Positions 17,992 to 27,284 of a stretch of DNA of 64,000 bases are shown one piece after another. The number at the start of each line of letters is the position of its first letter. Within the stretch, counting starts at the first letter, position 1. The notes under the pieces were generated by a model. The model searched no databases. It saw only the letters and a program-made list of their open reading frames with translations, and was not told the origin of the DNA. The stretch comes from Lysinibacillus composti (GTDB taxonomy: Bacteria > Bacillota > Bacilli > Bacillales_A > Planococcaceae): the NCBI RefSeq assembly GCF_016908465.1, contig NZ_JAFBDY010000003.1:158371-222370 (forward strand), given 5' to 3'. The position numbers and the translations under genes are program-made.

Positions 17992-19503
17992 TTAATTTGT
18001 TGGAATTACACCATCTTCAATTAACTCAACTTTTTTCGTTAATAGGTAATATTGATATTTTGCAATGTTATACTTTAACTCTGCTTGTTTTACGGTTAAA
18101 TTAGTTGAATCATAGTCTAATTTTGAAATTAGCCCTAATTCAAATCGTGTTTTATACTCTTCATTATCTTTTTGAGCAACTTCTAAATCTTCACTCAATT
18201 TTATTAATTCTTGGTATTGATGTCGTACTTGATAAAATTGATTCTTAATTGATTTCTCTAATTCTGCTTCTAATGATTCAATTTTTAATTTAGCTATATC
18301 TACATCAATTTCCGCGATATCTTCATCTTGTTTTCTTCTGTTTTCAACTAAGTCTTCTAAATCATCTAATCTATCTTCTGCCTGTTGAAGTGCTGTTCTT
18401 GCATTGACCATATTGTAACTATTGTGAATAAGCTCTTCAGTTGATGTTAGTTGTTCTACTAAAGCAAGCTGGCCTAAGTCTGGTTTTACAAGTGTGTAGT
18501 CTTCATTGTATGTAATGCCAATTGTTAATGCAAAGGTTGCTTTATCATTATTTAATTGTCTTTCCAATTGAGCAATTTCAGTCTCCAAATCTTTCAAATC
18601 CCGTTTAGAATCTTCATAATCATTGAGAGAAATAAAACCAAGCTCATATTTTACTTTTGCTGCATTTACTTGACTTTGTTGCGTTGAAAGGGAATCCTTC
18701 ATAAAATCAATTTGAGCTTGCGTTTGCATTAATCCAAGAAATGAGGAAGTTATAGATACTTCCATACTTTCACGCTGTATTACTCTATTATTGAAAGTTT
18801 GTGTTCTACTTAAATCATATTGATTTAAAGTTGCTTCTAGAGTGCTAATCGTGCTCGAAAGCGTAGTGATTTGAGAGTTTACAAGATTCAACTTTTCTTG
18901 AAGCAATTGATTTTGCTGATATTTCTCAAATACTTTTAAATACTCTTTTGTAGAATTGAGGAATTGTAATAAGTAATTTACTGTACTATCAAGACCGTTA
19001 GAAACGTCCGAAGCACTTACTCCAACCTCTATATCACTAGGTTGGATATTTAGCTCGTCTAGTGACTTAATTAAATTATTCAACTCTTCATTTAAATTAA
19101 TTGAAATCGAATCTGGAGAAGTTATTGAGGCAGAATCAGGTGAAGTAGCTTCTTCTAATTGCTTTTCCAGTTCTGCTTTTTGTTTTTGGGCACTTTCAAG
19201 CGAGCTCTCTGCACTGTCATAAAGATCATCATACTTATCTTCATTTTCCTTCAAACTTTCAAGTGTTAATTCTAGTTCCATTAATGAATAACTACTGTTT
19301 GTTCCATAACGAATGGCTTCTTCTAATGTTAACTCATTGACCGAAACTCTTTCTACAAATCTTTCGTTCTCTTCTTTTTTCTTGCTATTACTATCTGCAA
19401 CTACATTAATTGGAGCTTTATTTACTTCAGCTGCTAAGACTGTAGGTGAAATACTACCAACCATTAAAAGTGCAGCTAGTCCAATCGTTAATCCTTTTGT
19501 CAT
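17992..19503 (-). CDS. TolC-like (OEP-fold) coiled-coil secreted protein
   Basis: 503 residues from the ATG at 19503 (AGAGAGGG seven bases upstream). A signal peptide ends about SPTVLA/AEV. The rest is long helix. It begins ELTLEEAIRYGTNSSYSLME, like the TolC N-terminus, and contains the TolC half-repeat signature twice: YELGFISLNDYEDSKRDL at about 315 and FELGLISKLDYDSTNLTVKQ at about 455. TolC proteins form export channels through an outer membrane, which this organism should lack. Possible roles are an adaptor in a wall-spanning efflux complex or a periplasm-like structural protein. A low-complexity SPDSASI/SPDSISI repeat sits near 145. Confidence 0.7.
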   Translation of the reverse strand: MTKGLTIGLAALLMVGSISPTVLAAEVNKAPINVVADSNSKKKEENERFVERVSVNELTLEEAIRYGTNSSYSLMELELTLESLKENEDKYDDLYDSAESSLESAQKQKAELEKQLEEATSPDSASITSPDSISINLNEELNNLIKSLDELNIQPSDIEVGVSASDVSNGLDSTVNYLLQFLNSTKEYLKVFEKYQQNQLLQEKLNLVNSQITTLSSTISTLEATLNQYDLSRTQTFNNRVIQRESMEVSITSSFLGLMQTQAQIDFMKDSLSTQQSQVNAAKVKYELGFISLNDYEDSKRDLKDLETEIAQLERQLNNDKATFALTIGITYNEDYTLVKPDLGQLALVEQLTSTEELIHNSYNMVNARTALQQAEDRLDDLEDLVENRRKQDEDIAEIDVDIAKLKIESLEAELEKSIKNQFYQVRHQYQELIKLSEDLEVAQKDNEEYKTRFELGLISKLDYDSTNLTVKQAELKYNIAKYQYYLLTKKVELIEDGVIPTN

Positions 19504-19548
19504 TAAGTTAACCCTCTCTTTCAAATTCAAGTATATTAGCATATACAT

Positions 19549-19860
19549 TCTATATTAATACCTTAAGTAATCAATATATCACTAGAGTAATGTCTTCAGA
19601 ATCCTCTTTTAAAGGAAATTCTGAACTTTACTTCTAAATATGCTTTTCTAATATAGATATTTTTTGTTTTGTATCCTCCTAACACTTTGGAACTATTGGT
19701 CACTTTTGAACTTACCAGTTCAACTAAATTTTACCTATCCTTTATTCAAGTGTCAACGAAATTAAAATGTAATGATTTCATTAATTTTTCACACAATTAA
19801 ATACTTCTTGTTACTCTATTGATCCTACCGGTAACCTAAATATGCTTTCCACCAATATAC
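19549..19860. other. intergenic region upstream of the TolC-like gene
   Basis: About 310 AT-rich bases between the tagO terminator and the TolC-like gene. It should contain that gene's promoter. No hairpin, repeat or reading frame of note was seen. Confidence 0.4.
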
Positions 19861-19865
19861 AAAAA

Positions 19866-19896
19866 CCACTACTTTTAATTCAATTAAAAGTAGTGG
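19866..19896 (-). terminator. terminator of tagO
   Basis: A perfect inverted repeat: CCACTACTTTTAATT pairs with its complement around one base and is followed on the minus strand by TTTTTG. Confidence 0.9.
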
Positions 19897-19924
19897 CTAT
19901 AAGTTAAATTCATAGTCAACTGAT

Positions 19925-20971
19925 TTATTTATTAAAAATTCGTACTAGATTAATGAGTGGTTTGTAGTTTTTACCAGCTAGTCCAATTATTTCGACGAAC
20001 AGTTCAATCGCTACTAAAATCACTGTTACTAGTAAGATAGCTCCCCAAAGTTTTGCCATTGAGAAGATTACTGCTGCAAGGCCAAACATGGCTGCAATTC
20101 CGTAAATAATTAAGACTGTTTGACGATGTGAGAATCCCATATCAATTAAACGGTGATGTAAATGGGATTTGTCTGGATCTGACCATTTTTGTTTGTTTCG
20201 ATAACGACGAACAATTGCAAAGAATGTATCAGAGATTGGAACACCAAGCATAATAACCGGGATGATAAATGAAACGACCGTAATATTTTTAAAACCAAGT
20301 AAGGATAAGACCGCAATCATAAACCCTAAGAATAAGGCCCCAGTATCACCCATGAAAATTTTCGCTGGGTGGAAATTATAAAATAAGAAACCAATTGTTG
20401 CACAAGCTAAAATGGCTGCCATTGCGATAACAAAACCATTTCCCATAATCATAGCCATTCCCGCTAGTGTAATGAATGCGATTGTGGAAACACCTGCTGC
20501 AAGTCCATCTAATCCATCAATTAGGTTCACGGCATTTGTAATACCGATAATCCACACGATTGTAAATGGGATACTTAAAAATCCAAAATCTAACTGCCCA
20601 TCATTAAAAGGTAAGTTGATGAATTCAATTTGAATTCCACCAAAGAATACGATGATGATCGCTGCTAGTAATTGCCCTAGCATCTTTGCTTTTGCGGAAA
20701 TCTCATACATATCATCTAAAACACCAGTAATGACAATAACTGTAGCCCCTAAAACGATGGCTAATGTGTATTGACTTTCAGGTCGTAAAATTAGAAGTCC
20801 AATTAAAAATGCAAGATAGATGGCTAAACCACCTAGTCGTGGCATAATGCGCGAATGAACTTTTCGATAGTTCGGTGCATCAACTGCTCCAATTCGAAAG
20901 GCCAAACGCTTTACTAGTGGAGTTAGTAAAATGGCTGCGACAAGCGCCACGAATAAAGACACGTAAATCAT
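19925..20971 (-). CDS. tagO: undecaprenyl-phosphate GlcNAc-1-phosphate transferase TagO
   Basis: 348 residues from the ATG at 20971 (GAGGAGG six bases upstream); the upstream ATG at 21014-21016 has no site. It is a polytopic membrane enzyme of the MraY/WecA family. Motifs are VDAPNYRKVHSRIMPRLGG, the catalytic DD in GVLDDMYE, NAVNLIDGLDGLAAG, FMGDTGALFLG and the HLHHRL loop. It starts synthesis of wall teichoic acid or secondary wall polymer by making lipid-linked GlcNAc-1-phosphate. The neighbouring LCP, secA2 and csaB genes fit wall-polymer and S-layer biogenesis. Confidence 0.94.
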   Translation of the reverse strand: MIYVSLFVALVAAILLTPLVKRLAFRIGAVDAPNYRKVHSRIMPRLGGLAIYLAFLIGLLILRPESQYTLAIVLGATVIVITGVLDDMYEISAKAKMLGQLLAAIIIVFFGGIQIEFINLPFNDGQLDFGFLSIPFTIVWIIGITNAVNLIDGLDGLAAGVSTIAFITLAGMAMIMGNGFVIAMAAILACATIGFLFYNFHPAKIFMGDTGALFLGFMIAVLSLLGFKNITVVSFIIPVIMLGVPISDTFFAIVRRYRNKQKWSDPDKSHLHHRLIDMGFSHRQTVLIIYGIAAMFGLAAVIFSMAKLWGAILLVTVILVAIELFVEIIGLAGKNYKPLINLVRIFNK

Positions 20972-21206
20972 GTCTCTCCTCCTCAAAAAATAAATATATA
21001 CGTTACAAACCTCCATAATTATAGCACGGAAAATAAATAAAATATAGTTTTTCTAAATTTTCAACACAGATTTAATAAAAGTAATATATCTACAAATTCC
21101 TTTGAATTAGATTTCCCCACGCGAGAAGTAGTCATACCTTAAAAAGTTTGGTAGAATAACAAAGTGTCTACACTATAGTTAGACGATTTTAAAGGAGAGT
21201 AAAATT

Positions 21207-23570
21207 ATGTTCTCAATTTTTAGCCGTAACAAAGAAAAAACGAGTGCAAAAGAATTAAAAAGATATTATAAAATTGTTGATCAAATTAATAATTTAGAAC
21301 CTATATATTTATCGATGACAGACGATGAACTTAAAAATATGACAAATGAATTTAAAGAACGCATTGCAAATGGTGAAGAGCTAACAAACATCATCCCAGA
21401 TGCTTTTGCAGTTGTTCGTGAGGCCTCAAAACGCGTATTAAATATGCGTCACTTTGATGTACAAATTATCGGTGGTCTTGTACTTACCGAAGGAAATATT
21501 TCTGAAATGCCAACTGGTGAAGGTAAAACATTAGTTGCTTCACTCCCTTCGTATGTTCGTGCCCTTGAAGGAAAAGGTGTTCACGTCATTACTGTTAATG
21601 ATTACTTAGCAAGACGTGACTTTGAATTAATTGGGCAAATTCATCGATTCCTTGGGTTATCTGTTGGGTTAAATGTTCCAATGCTGGAACCGGCACTCAA
21701 GAAGCAAGCGTACAATGCTGACATTACTTATGGTGTTGGTACTGAATTTGGATTCGATTACCTTCGTGATAATATGGTTCGTTCTTTAGAAGATAAAGTA
21801 CAGCGACCGTATCACTATGCCATCATTGATGAAGTTGACTCCGTGTTGATCGATGAAGCGAAAACACCTTTAATTATTGCTGGTAAAATGGGAGCGAATG
21901 ATGAACTTCATCGCATTGCATCCATCCTTGCGAAACGTTTCAAAAAAGAAGAAGATTATGACTTTGATGATGAAACAAAAGCAACATCTCTAACAGAGCA
22001 AGGTATTGAAAAAGTAGAGGCTGCATTTGGTGTAGACAATTTATACGATTTAGAACACCAAACTCTTTACCACTATGTGATTCAAGCCGTTCGTGCACAT
22101 GTTATGTTCCAACGTGATGTCGATTACATAGTTAAAGACGATAAAATTGAACTAGTTGATATGTTTACAGGTCGTATATTAGAAGGCCGTACTTTATCAG
22201 ATGGGTTACACCAAGCGATAGAAGCTAAAGAAGGTGTAACCATTACACAAGAAAATAAAGCCCAGGCCCAAATTACAATTCAAAACTACTTCCGCATGTA
22301 TCCAATCCTTTCAGGTATGACTGGTACTGCAAAAACACAAGAAAAAGAATTCAATGAAGTGTATGGTATGCGCGTTATTCAAATCCCGACAAATAGACCT
22401 CGTCAGCGTGTTGATCAACCGGATATTATTTTTAATACAACAGAAGCAAAATACGAATACGTTGCGCAACAAGCAATGGAACGACATAAAAAGGGTCAAC
22501 CGGTACTGATAGGGACAACCTCTATTTTGCAATCTGAAAAAGTAGCACAATCTTTAGATGAACACGGCCTTACTTATCAATTGTTAAACGCGAAAACAGT
22601 TGAACAGGAAGTTGAATTAATTTCACAAGCAGGTCAAAAAGGACGTATTACTGTTGCAACAAATATGGCTGGTCGTGGTACCGACATCGTTCTAGGTGAA
22701 GGTGTTGCTGAACTTGGTGGTCTTTACGTAATTGGTACGGAGAAACATGAAAGCCGCCGTGTAGATAACCAACTTCGCGGTCGTTCTGGTCGTCAAGGTG
22801 ACCCTGGTGAAAGTCGCTTTATTTTATCAATTGAAGATGATATGTTCCGCCGCTTCGCTAAAGAAGAGGTTGAAAAGTTCGAAAAGAAAATGACAGTAGA
22901 TGATGTTAAACGCATTACAAACAAAGAAGTAAACGAACTAATCGATCGTACTCAACGTATTGTCGAAGGTGCTCACTTCTCTATGCGTGAATACAATTTA
23001 AAATTAGATGACGTCATAAATGACCAACGACGTGTTATATACACATTAAGGGATAGTATTTTAGAAAATAATAATATAATTGAACTTTTACAAAAAATGC
23101 TACATGAAACTATTGATTTTGCTGTAAGAGAAAATGCACCAGAAGAATTAAGCCCAGAAAATTGGAATTTTGATGATATAGAAACTACTCTAAATTCACT
23201 TTATTTAACGCCTATTTTATTGAATCGTGAAGTCAATAAATTAAACTCAATTTTCGATCAAGTTGAGCCAGGCTATTTAGAAGTAAAAGAATATATTGAA
23301 ACGTTTGTGGAAAGTCCAAAAATAATGCAAATCATCCCACAAGTTATGCTAACCTTCATTGATAGTATGTGGGTAAAGCATCTTGAACAAATGGCACATT
23401 TAAAAGAAGGTATTGGCTTAAGATCATATCAGCAAGAAGATCCAATGCGTATTTATCAACGTGAAGGCTTAGAGCTATTTGGTAAAAACTATCAAGAAGT
23501 ACGCCGAGCAATCGTTGAAGAATTAGTGATTTTTATGAAATCTTTAAATAGTAACGAACAGGGGGAATAA
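21207..23570 (+). CDS. secA2: accessory Sec translocase ATPase SecA2
   Basis: 787 residues. All SecA motor motifs are present: MPTGEGKTL (Walker A, about 107), IDEVDSVLIDEAKTP, TNMAGRGTDIVLG and RQGDPGESRF. The protein ends soon after the helical scaffold domain, without the C-terminal Cys-rich zinc tail of canonical SecA. The shorter form and the downstream slaP mark it as SecA2. In B. anthracis SecA2 with SlaP exports S-layer proteins. It opens a two-gene operon, 3 bases before slaP. Confidence 0.93.
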   Translation: MFSIFSRNKEKTSAKELKRYYKIVDQINNLEPIYLSMTDDELKNMTNEFKERIANGEELTNIIPDAFAVVREASKRVLNMRHFDVQIIGGLVLTEGNISEMPTGEGKTLVASLPSYVRALEGKGVHVITVNDYLARRDFELIGQIHRFLGLSVGLNVPMLEPALKKQAYNADITYGVGTEFGFDYLRDNMVRSLEDKVQRPYHYAIIDEVDSVLIDEAKTPLIIAGKMGANDELHRIASILAKRFKKEEDYDFDDETKATSLTEQGIEKVEAAFGVDNLYDLEHQTLYHYVIQAVRAHVMFQRDVDYIVKDDKIELVDMFTGRILEGRTLSDGLHQAIEAKEGVTITQENKAQAQITIQNYFRMYPILSGMTGTAKTQEKEFNEVYGMRVIQIPTNRPRQRVDQPDIIFNTTEAKYEYVAQQAMERHKKGQPVLIGTTSILQSEKVAQSLDEHGLTYQLLNAKTVEQEVELISQAGQKGRITVATNMAGRGTDIVLGEGVAELGGLYVIGTEKHESRRVDNQLRGRSGRQGDPGESRFILSIEDDMFRRFAKEEVEKFEKKMTVDDVKRITNKEVNELIDRTQRIVEGAHFSMREYNLKLDDVINDQRRVIYTLRDSILENNNIIELLQKMLHETIDFAVRENAPEELSPENWNFDDIETTLNSLYLTPILLNREVNKLNSIFDQVEPGYLEVKEYIETFVESPKIMQIIPQVMLTFIDSMWVKHLEQMAHLKEGIGLRSYQQEDPMRIYQREGLELFGKNYQEVRRAIVEELVIFMKSLNSNEQGE

Positions 23571-23573
23571 TAA

Positions 23574-24470
23574 ATGAGTCTATTTGATTTTTTCAAAAAA
23601 ACCGATAAAGTCGGAAGAGATAGTGCGATTGATTCCAATGAATTGGTTGAGGGCTCTGAACAAACGGAGAGCAAGGATAAAGTATCGACGAAGCTTTCAT
23701 TTCATCCAGATTGGAATGTACCTCAAGAGCAACAGTATGTATTCCGTTTCTTGGCGAATGAACTAAAACCGTTAAACCCAAATCAACTATCTTTGGCTGC
23801 AATCAGTATTGATGAAGAACCTCGGTCTGGTGATTGGTTAGTAAAAGCGTTTTTCCGTTCGTCAATTCCCAATTCAATTGAATTGGGCGAAATCGAATTA
23901 ATTCTATTAGATAAAGACGATCAACTAATTGCGTCGAAACCATTTAACTTTAATGAACTGGGTACGATTCCTCCAGAAAGTGCAAGACCATGGGTATTTA
24001 CCTTTGAAAAATCGCTAATTGACGGAAAAGACATTCCAGACGAAGGTTGGAAAATCGCCTTTAATCTTATTTCTTTAAGAGATCATATGCTCGATTTAGA
24101 TGAAACTTGGAAAAACCAACTTCCAAAAGAGCAACAAGAAATACTAGCTAAGGTTATCAAAGATCTACCTAAACTCAGTAAAAATGAAGTCAACTTCACT
24201 GGCTTCCAAGTAAAATTGCATGATAATCAAAGTTTACACGTATCAATTTTCATTCGTAATGGTCATAACAAAGTAATTAACCTTGAACAACTACCATTAG
24301 AAATTATTGATGCAAATGGTAAACTTATTGCAAAAGGTTCATTCAAATTAGATCCGATTTTGAGCGTTCAACCGAATTCAACAAAACCTTGGACATTTAT
24401 TTTCCCAGCTGAACTGGTTACTGCAGAAGATGCAGACCTATCACGTTGGGCAGCAAGAGTACCACAATAA
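23574..24470 (+). CDS. slaP: accessory Sec system S-layer assembly protein SlaP
   Basis: 298 residues, no signal peptide or membrane helix. It contains two copies of a strand-rich SLAP-type domain (about 40-150 and 190-298). The matching ends are ESARPWVFTFEKSLI (first copy) and NSTKPWTFIFPAELV (second copy). The family partners SecA2 in export of S-layer proteins in Bacillus. It starts 3 bases after the secA2 stop and is closed by a strong terminator. No S-layer structural gene lies next to it. Confidence 0.9.
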   Translation: MSLFDFFKKTDKVGRDSAIDSNELVEGSEQTESKDKVSTKLSFHPDWNVPQEQQYVFRFLANELKPLNPNQLSLAAISIDEEPRSGDWLVKAFFRSSIPNSIELGEIELILLDKDDQLIASKPFNFNELGTIPPESARPWVFTFEKSLIDGKDIPDEGWKIAFNLISLRDHMLDLDETWKNQLPKEQQEILAKVIKDLPKLSKNEVNFTGFQVKLHDNQSLHVSIFIRNGHNKVINLEQLPLEIIDANGKLIAKGSFKLDPILSVQPNSTKPWTFIFPAELVTAEDADLSRWAARVPQ

Positions 24471-24481
24471 TTTAAGACACG

Positions 24482-24513
24482 GCATGGGTGATTTTTTCAC
24501 CCATGCTTTTTTT
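24482..24513 (+). terminator. terminator of secA2-slaP
   Basis: GCATGGGTG pairs perfectly with CACCCATGC around a T-rich loop and is followed by seven T residues, 11 bases after the slaP stop. Confidence 0.92.
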
Positions 24514-24589
24514 ATGGATTGATTCCTGTAATTTGATGGTTGTGCTTTCTGATATGAAGCTTGGATTACCTCAGCGTAAGTGAGCTCAT

Positions 24590-24745
24590 TTGAACACAAC
24601 CCTCTCCTAACAGAACACAAACCCGGCTATGTGAACGCAACCGCCCCTATCAGCACAAAAACAAATAGCTAAACGTGCAAATCCACACTCATCCGCACAA
24701 GTCATGCCGCTAAACGCACAAATCCTCCCACTACCTCACAAAACT
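24590..24745. repeat. degenerate 20-21-bp intergenic repeat array A
   Basis: Eight copies of a CACAA-type core (one is CGCAA, one TGCAA) start at 24595, 24616, 24636, 24654, 24676, 24696, 24717 and 24737, so the period is 18-22 bases and mostly 20-21. The bases between cores vary. On the minus strand better units read TTTGTGCGTTTAGCGG-like. There is no reading frame or hairpin. Confidence 0.65.
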
Positions 24746-24772
24746 CTCCCCTCCACCCCTTATAATAAAAAA

Positions 24773-24808
24773 CTCTTCTGCTAACATTCTTTAAATGCCA
24801 ACAGAAGA
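24773..24808 (-). terminator. terminator of the small NlpC/P60 gene
   Basis: On the minus strand TCTTCTGTTGGCATT pairs imperfectly with AATGTTAGCAGAAGAG and is followed by six T residues. Confidence 0.75.
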
Positions 24809-24923
24809 TGTAATTTTGAAGTAGCTAATAATTAATAATTAATTACGCCTTGGCGCAGTTTTGTCCGAAATTTTAATTACTTACCCAACACGGAATCAAG
24901 AAAAAATTATAAGTGCAGTAAAC

Positions 24924-25424
24924 CTATTTTTGAGCCATCAGTTGTACATCCGCAACACGTTTCGCGCCAACATAACGGGATGCCCAATAATGTGAATCAT
25001 TTATACTCGTAATGCTTACGCCATCACCAACTTGGGAGTGAATAAACATTCCGTTTCCATAGTAAATTCCAACATGCGAAATCCCATTACCTGATGTATT
25101 GAAGAAAACTAAGTCACCTGGTTTTAGCTCGTTTAGATTAACGGGCTCTCCTACTGAAAACATTGCATTCGAAGAACGGGGTAATGTGATATCCAAATCT
25201 TCGAATACTTGTTGTACGTATCCTGAACAGTCAAAACCACTAGCAGTTGTTCCCCCATAACGGTAAGGTGAATCTAAATATTCTTTAGCAGTTAGTCTTA
25301 ATTCGCGTGATGAAAAGTCTACCTCTGACTCTGACGCTTCGACTTTCCCCACTGGCGAAAAGAATATTCCACACCCGGCCGCTGCGGCTAAAACAAAATT
25401 TCGTACTTGCTTGTGATCTTTCAT
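24924..25424 (-). CDS. secreted NlpC/P60 peptidoglycan endopeptidase
   Basis: 166 residues from the ATG at 25424 (GGAGGG five bases upstream). A signal peptide leads directly into one NlpC/P60 domain, with Cys in GFDCSGYVQQV, His in GISHVGIYYG and a third His-type polar site in MFIHSQV. There is no wall-binding module, unlike its larger paralogues in the window. It should cut D-Glu-diaminopimelate or Lys-type cross-linked stem peptides outside the cell. It sits between two repeat-filled gaps. Confidence 0.9.
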   Translation of the reverse strand: MKDHKQVRNFVLAAAAGCGIFFSPVGKVEASESEVDFSSRELRLTAKEYLDSPYRYGGTTASGFDCSGYVQQVFEDLDITLPRSSNAMFSVGEPVNLNELKPGDLVFFNTSGNGISHVGIYYGNGMFIHSQVGDGVSITSINDSHYWASRYVGAKRVADVQLMAQK

Positions 25425-25834
25425 CAACACCCTCCAGTATTCGTAAAATTTCCAAAAATTTAGCTATCCCAAGGATAACGTATATCGAATCCCTCAACAT
25501 TACAGTTCATTAACAAAGGAATTACACAATTTCCCATCTCTAAAAAAATTGAAATATACTGGAAAATCCATATATCCCATTATTCCCCACAGTACTCACC
25601 AACAAATTTTTATTACAAAATAAATTGATCATGGGTTGTCCCATTTTTCTACATCCTAAAAAATACGTAACATTTGTAATGAAAACATTCACCCTTTTAC
25701 GTAAAAAGGAAACTGCAACAATTACTTTTATGAGGTGCAAAAAAGTGATAAAACACGATCAATAACTTGGTGGAAAATTCATGAAAGTACAAAGGGATTT
25801 CAAGTTATGATAAATGGAAAATAGGAAAGGATTC
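25425..25834. other. intergenic region upstream of the small NlpC/P60 gene
   Basis: About 400 AT-rich bases with presumed promoter sequence for the NlpC/P60 gene. No credible gene was seen. The palindrome cluster starts at its right edge. Confidence 0.4.
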
Positions 25835-26022
25835 ATAAGGGTAGAATTTTCCGTTAATGAATAAAAAGAAGGCTTTGGAAGCTCGTATAAGGGAAGATTA
25901 TTCCGTTATCCTCTCAAAATAAGGAAAAATCCAATGATTTGGCTAAGATAAGGGAAAAAAACTCCCTTATTTTCAAAAAATTATAGGCGTTTTTCAATAT
26001 AACGGAAGTTTTTTCCTTTACT
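25835..26022. repeat. cluster of four 23-bp palindromes
   Basis: Four copies of a palindrome of the form ATAAsGGAA-N5-TTCCsTTAT occur at 25835-25858, 25887-25909, 25948-25970 and 25999-26021. The best copy has the arms ATAAGGGA and TCCCTTAT. Centres are about 51-61 bases apart. They lie between two minus-strand NlpC/P60 genes, 3' of the LysM gene. They may be operator-like sites or another intergenic repeat family. Confidence 0.7.
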
Positions 26023-26174
26023 TTTAACACAAGGGTATCACCATTCAAAATTAAACAGCAAAACTCAAATAACTAAATCTAAAAATCCGATTCTTTAACA
26101 AGGACTATAGAGGTATTTCACAATTTGTTAATTACAATGAAATTTATTAATATCAAAATCATTAACACAACAAT

Positions 26175-26214
26175 AAAAAATAGGATGAGAAAATCTCGAC
26201 GATTACCCACCCTA
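26175..26214 (-). terminator. terminator of the LysM-NlpC/P60 gene
   Basis: On the minus strand TAGGGTGGG pairs with CTCATCCTA (26181-26189 and 26206-26214) and is followed by TTTTTTATT. Confidence 0.65.
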
Positions 26215-26291
26215 CTATTAATATTTGCATTTTGATCTTGTCCACACTTATTGAGAAACCGCTATCAACAAGTGATGCAGCTGTCATCTAA

Positions 26292-27272
26292 TTATTTCAC
26301 ATCGTTAAATCGTTTATATGCAACAAAGCGATCTTTCCAATAGCTATACTCTAATTTAGAGACTTCTACTCCATCGCTACCAGCGTGGATAAATTGTCCA
26401 TCCCCGATGTAGATTCCCATGTGAGAGATGCCTGATCTGTACGTATTTTTAAAGAACACCACATCTCCTGGGACTGGTGTTTCAACAGAAGTTGTATCGT
26501 TTATGAAATAGTCCTCACTGCTTTTACGAGTGATCTCTAATCCAGCGTTCATATACACATAACGAACGAAGCCACTGCAGTCGAACCCAGCTGTTGTATT
26601 TCCGCCATAAACATATGGAATGCCTAACAATGATTCTGCTATAGTAATTACTTTATTATAAGTAGCTTTTCCCTTTGTAGTTGGTCCTACTTGAATTTCT
26701 TTTTCCTTATTAAGCTGATCCTTAATCATTTCTTCAGCCTGTACAATCTGAGGAGCTGGGAAATCGATAATTGGTTCATCAACTACTTCAAGCGGTTGTT
26801 TCAAGCCTTGACCATTCTCAATAGTCAATACTTGTCCAATGAATATTGTATCGCTTGCTAAGTTATTCCACTTTTTTATATCCGCAATTTTAACAGCATA
26901 CAAACTGGAGATTTTAGATAATGTATCACCTTTAGCAACTTTATGACTCGTACTTGCAGGCGCTTCATTTTTTGCAGGTGTTTTACTAGTTGTTTGAGTT
27001 GGTGTTGTTGCTGGTTGTTTTGTAGTAGTAGTTGTTTTCGAAGTCGTAGTTGTTGTCGATACAACTAATTTTTGCCCGACCATAATGTTGTCATTTTTTA
27101 GATTATTTTTCGTTTTTAATTGAGCAACAGTCGTTTGGTTAGATTTAGCAATTTTTGTTAAGGTGTCACCTTTTTTTACTACGTACGTTGCTGCATCTGC
27201 TACTGGAGCTACTATGATCGAACTAGCTAGTAAACTAGCACATAATACCATAATTTTTTTCTTATGTACCAT
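26292..27272 (-). CDS. LysM-LysM-NlpC/P60 peptidoglycan endopeptidase
   Basis: 326 residues from the ATG at 27272 (AAAGGA about 11 bases upstream; an ATG at 27284 is the alternative). The order is signal peptide (to about VADA), LysM 1 (TYVVKKGDTLTKIAK), a Thr-rich linker, LysM 2 (SHKVAKGDTLSKISS, about 110-155), a linker, and NlpC/P60 (about 205-326) with Cys in GFDCSGFVRYV and His in GISHMGIYIG. LysM modules bind peptidoglycan glycans, so this hydrolase docks on the wall itself rather than on the SLH polymer. It likely acts in cell separation or wall turnover, like LytE/LytF. Confidence 0.93.
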   Translation of the reverse strand: MVHKKKIMVLCASLLASSIIVAPVADAATYVVKKGDTLTKIAKSNQTTVAQLKTKNNLKNDNIMVGQKLVVSTTTTTSKTTTTTKQPATTPTQTTSKTPAKNEAPASTSHKVAKGDTLSKISSLYAVKIADIKKWNNLASDTIFIGQVLTIENGQGLKQPLEVVDEPIIDFPAPQIVQAEEMIKDQLNKEKEIQVGPTTKGKATYNKVITIAESLLGIPYVYGGNTTAGFDCSGFVRYVYMNAGLEITRKSSEDYFINDTTSVETPVPGDVVFFKNTYRSGISHMGIYIGDGQFIHAGSDGVEVSKLEYSYWKDRFVAYKRFNDVK

Positions 27273-27284
27273 TGCTCGGACCAT

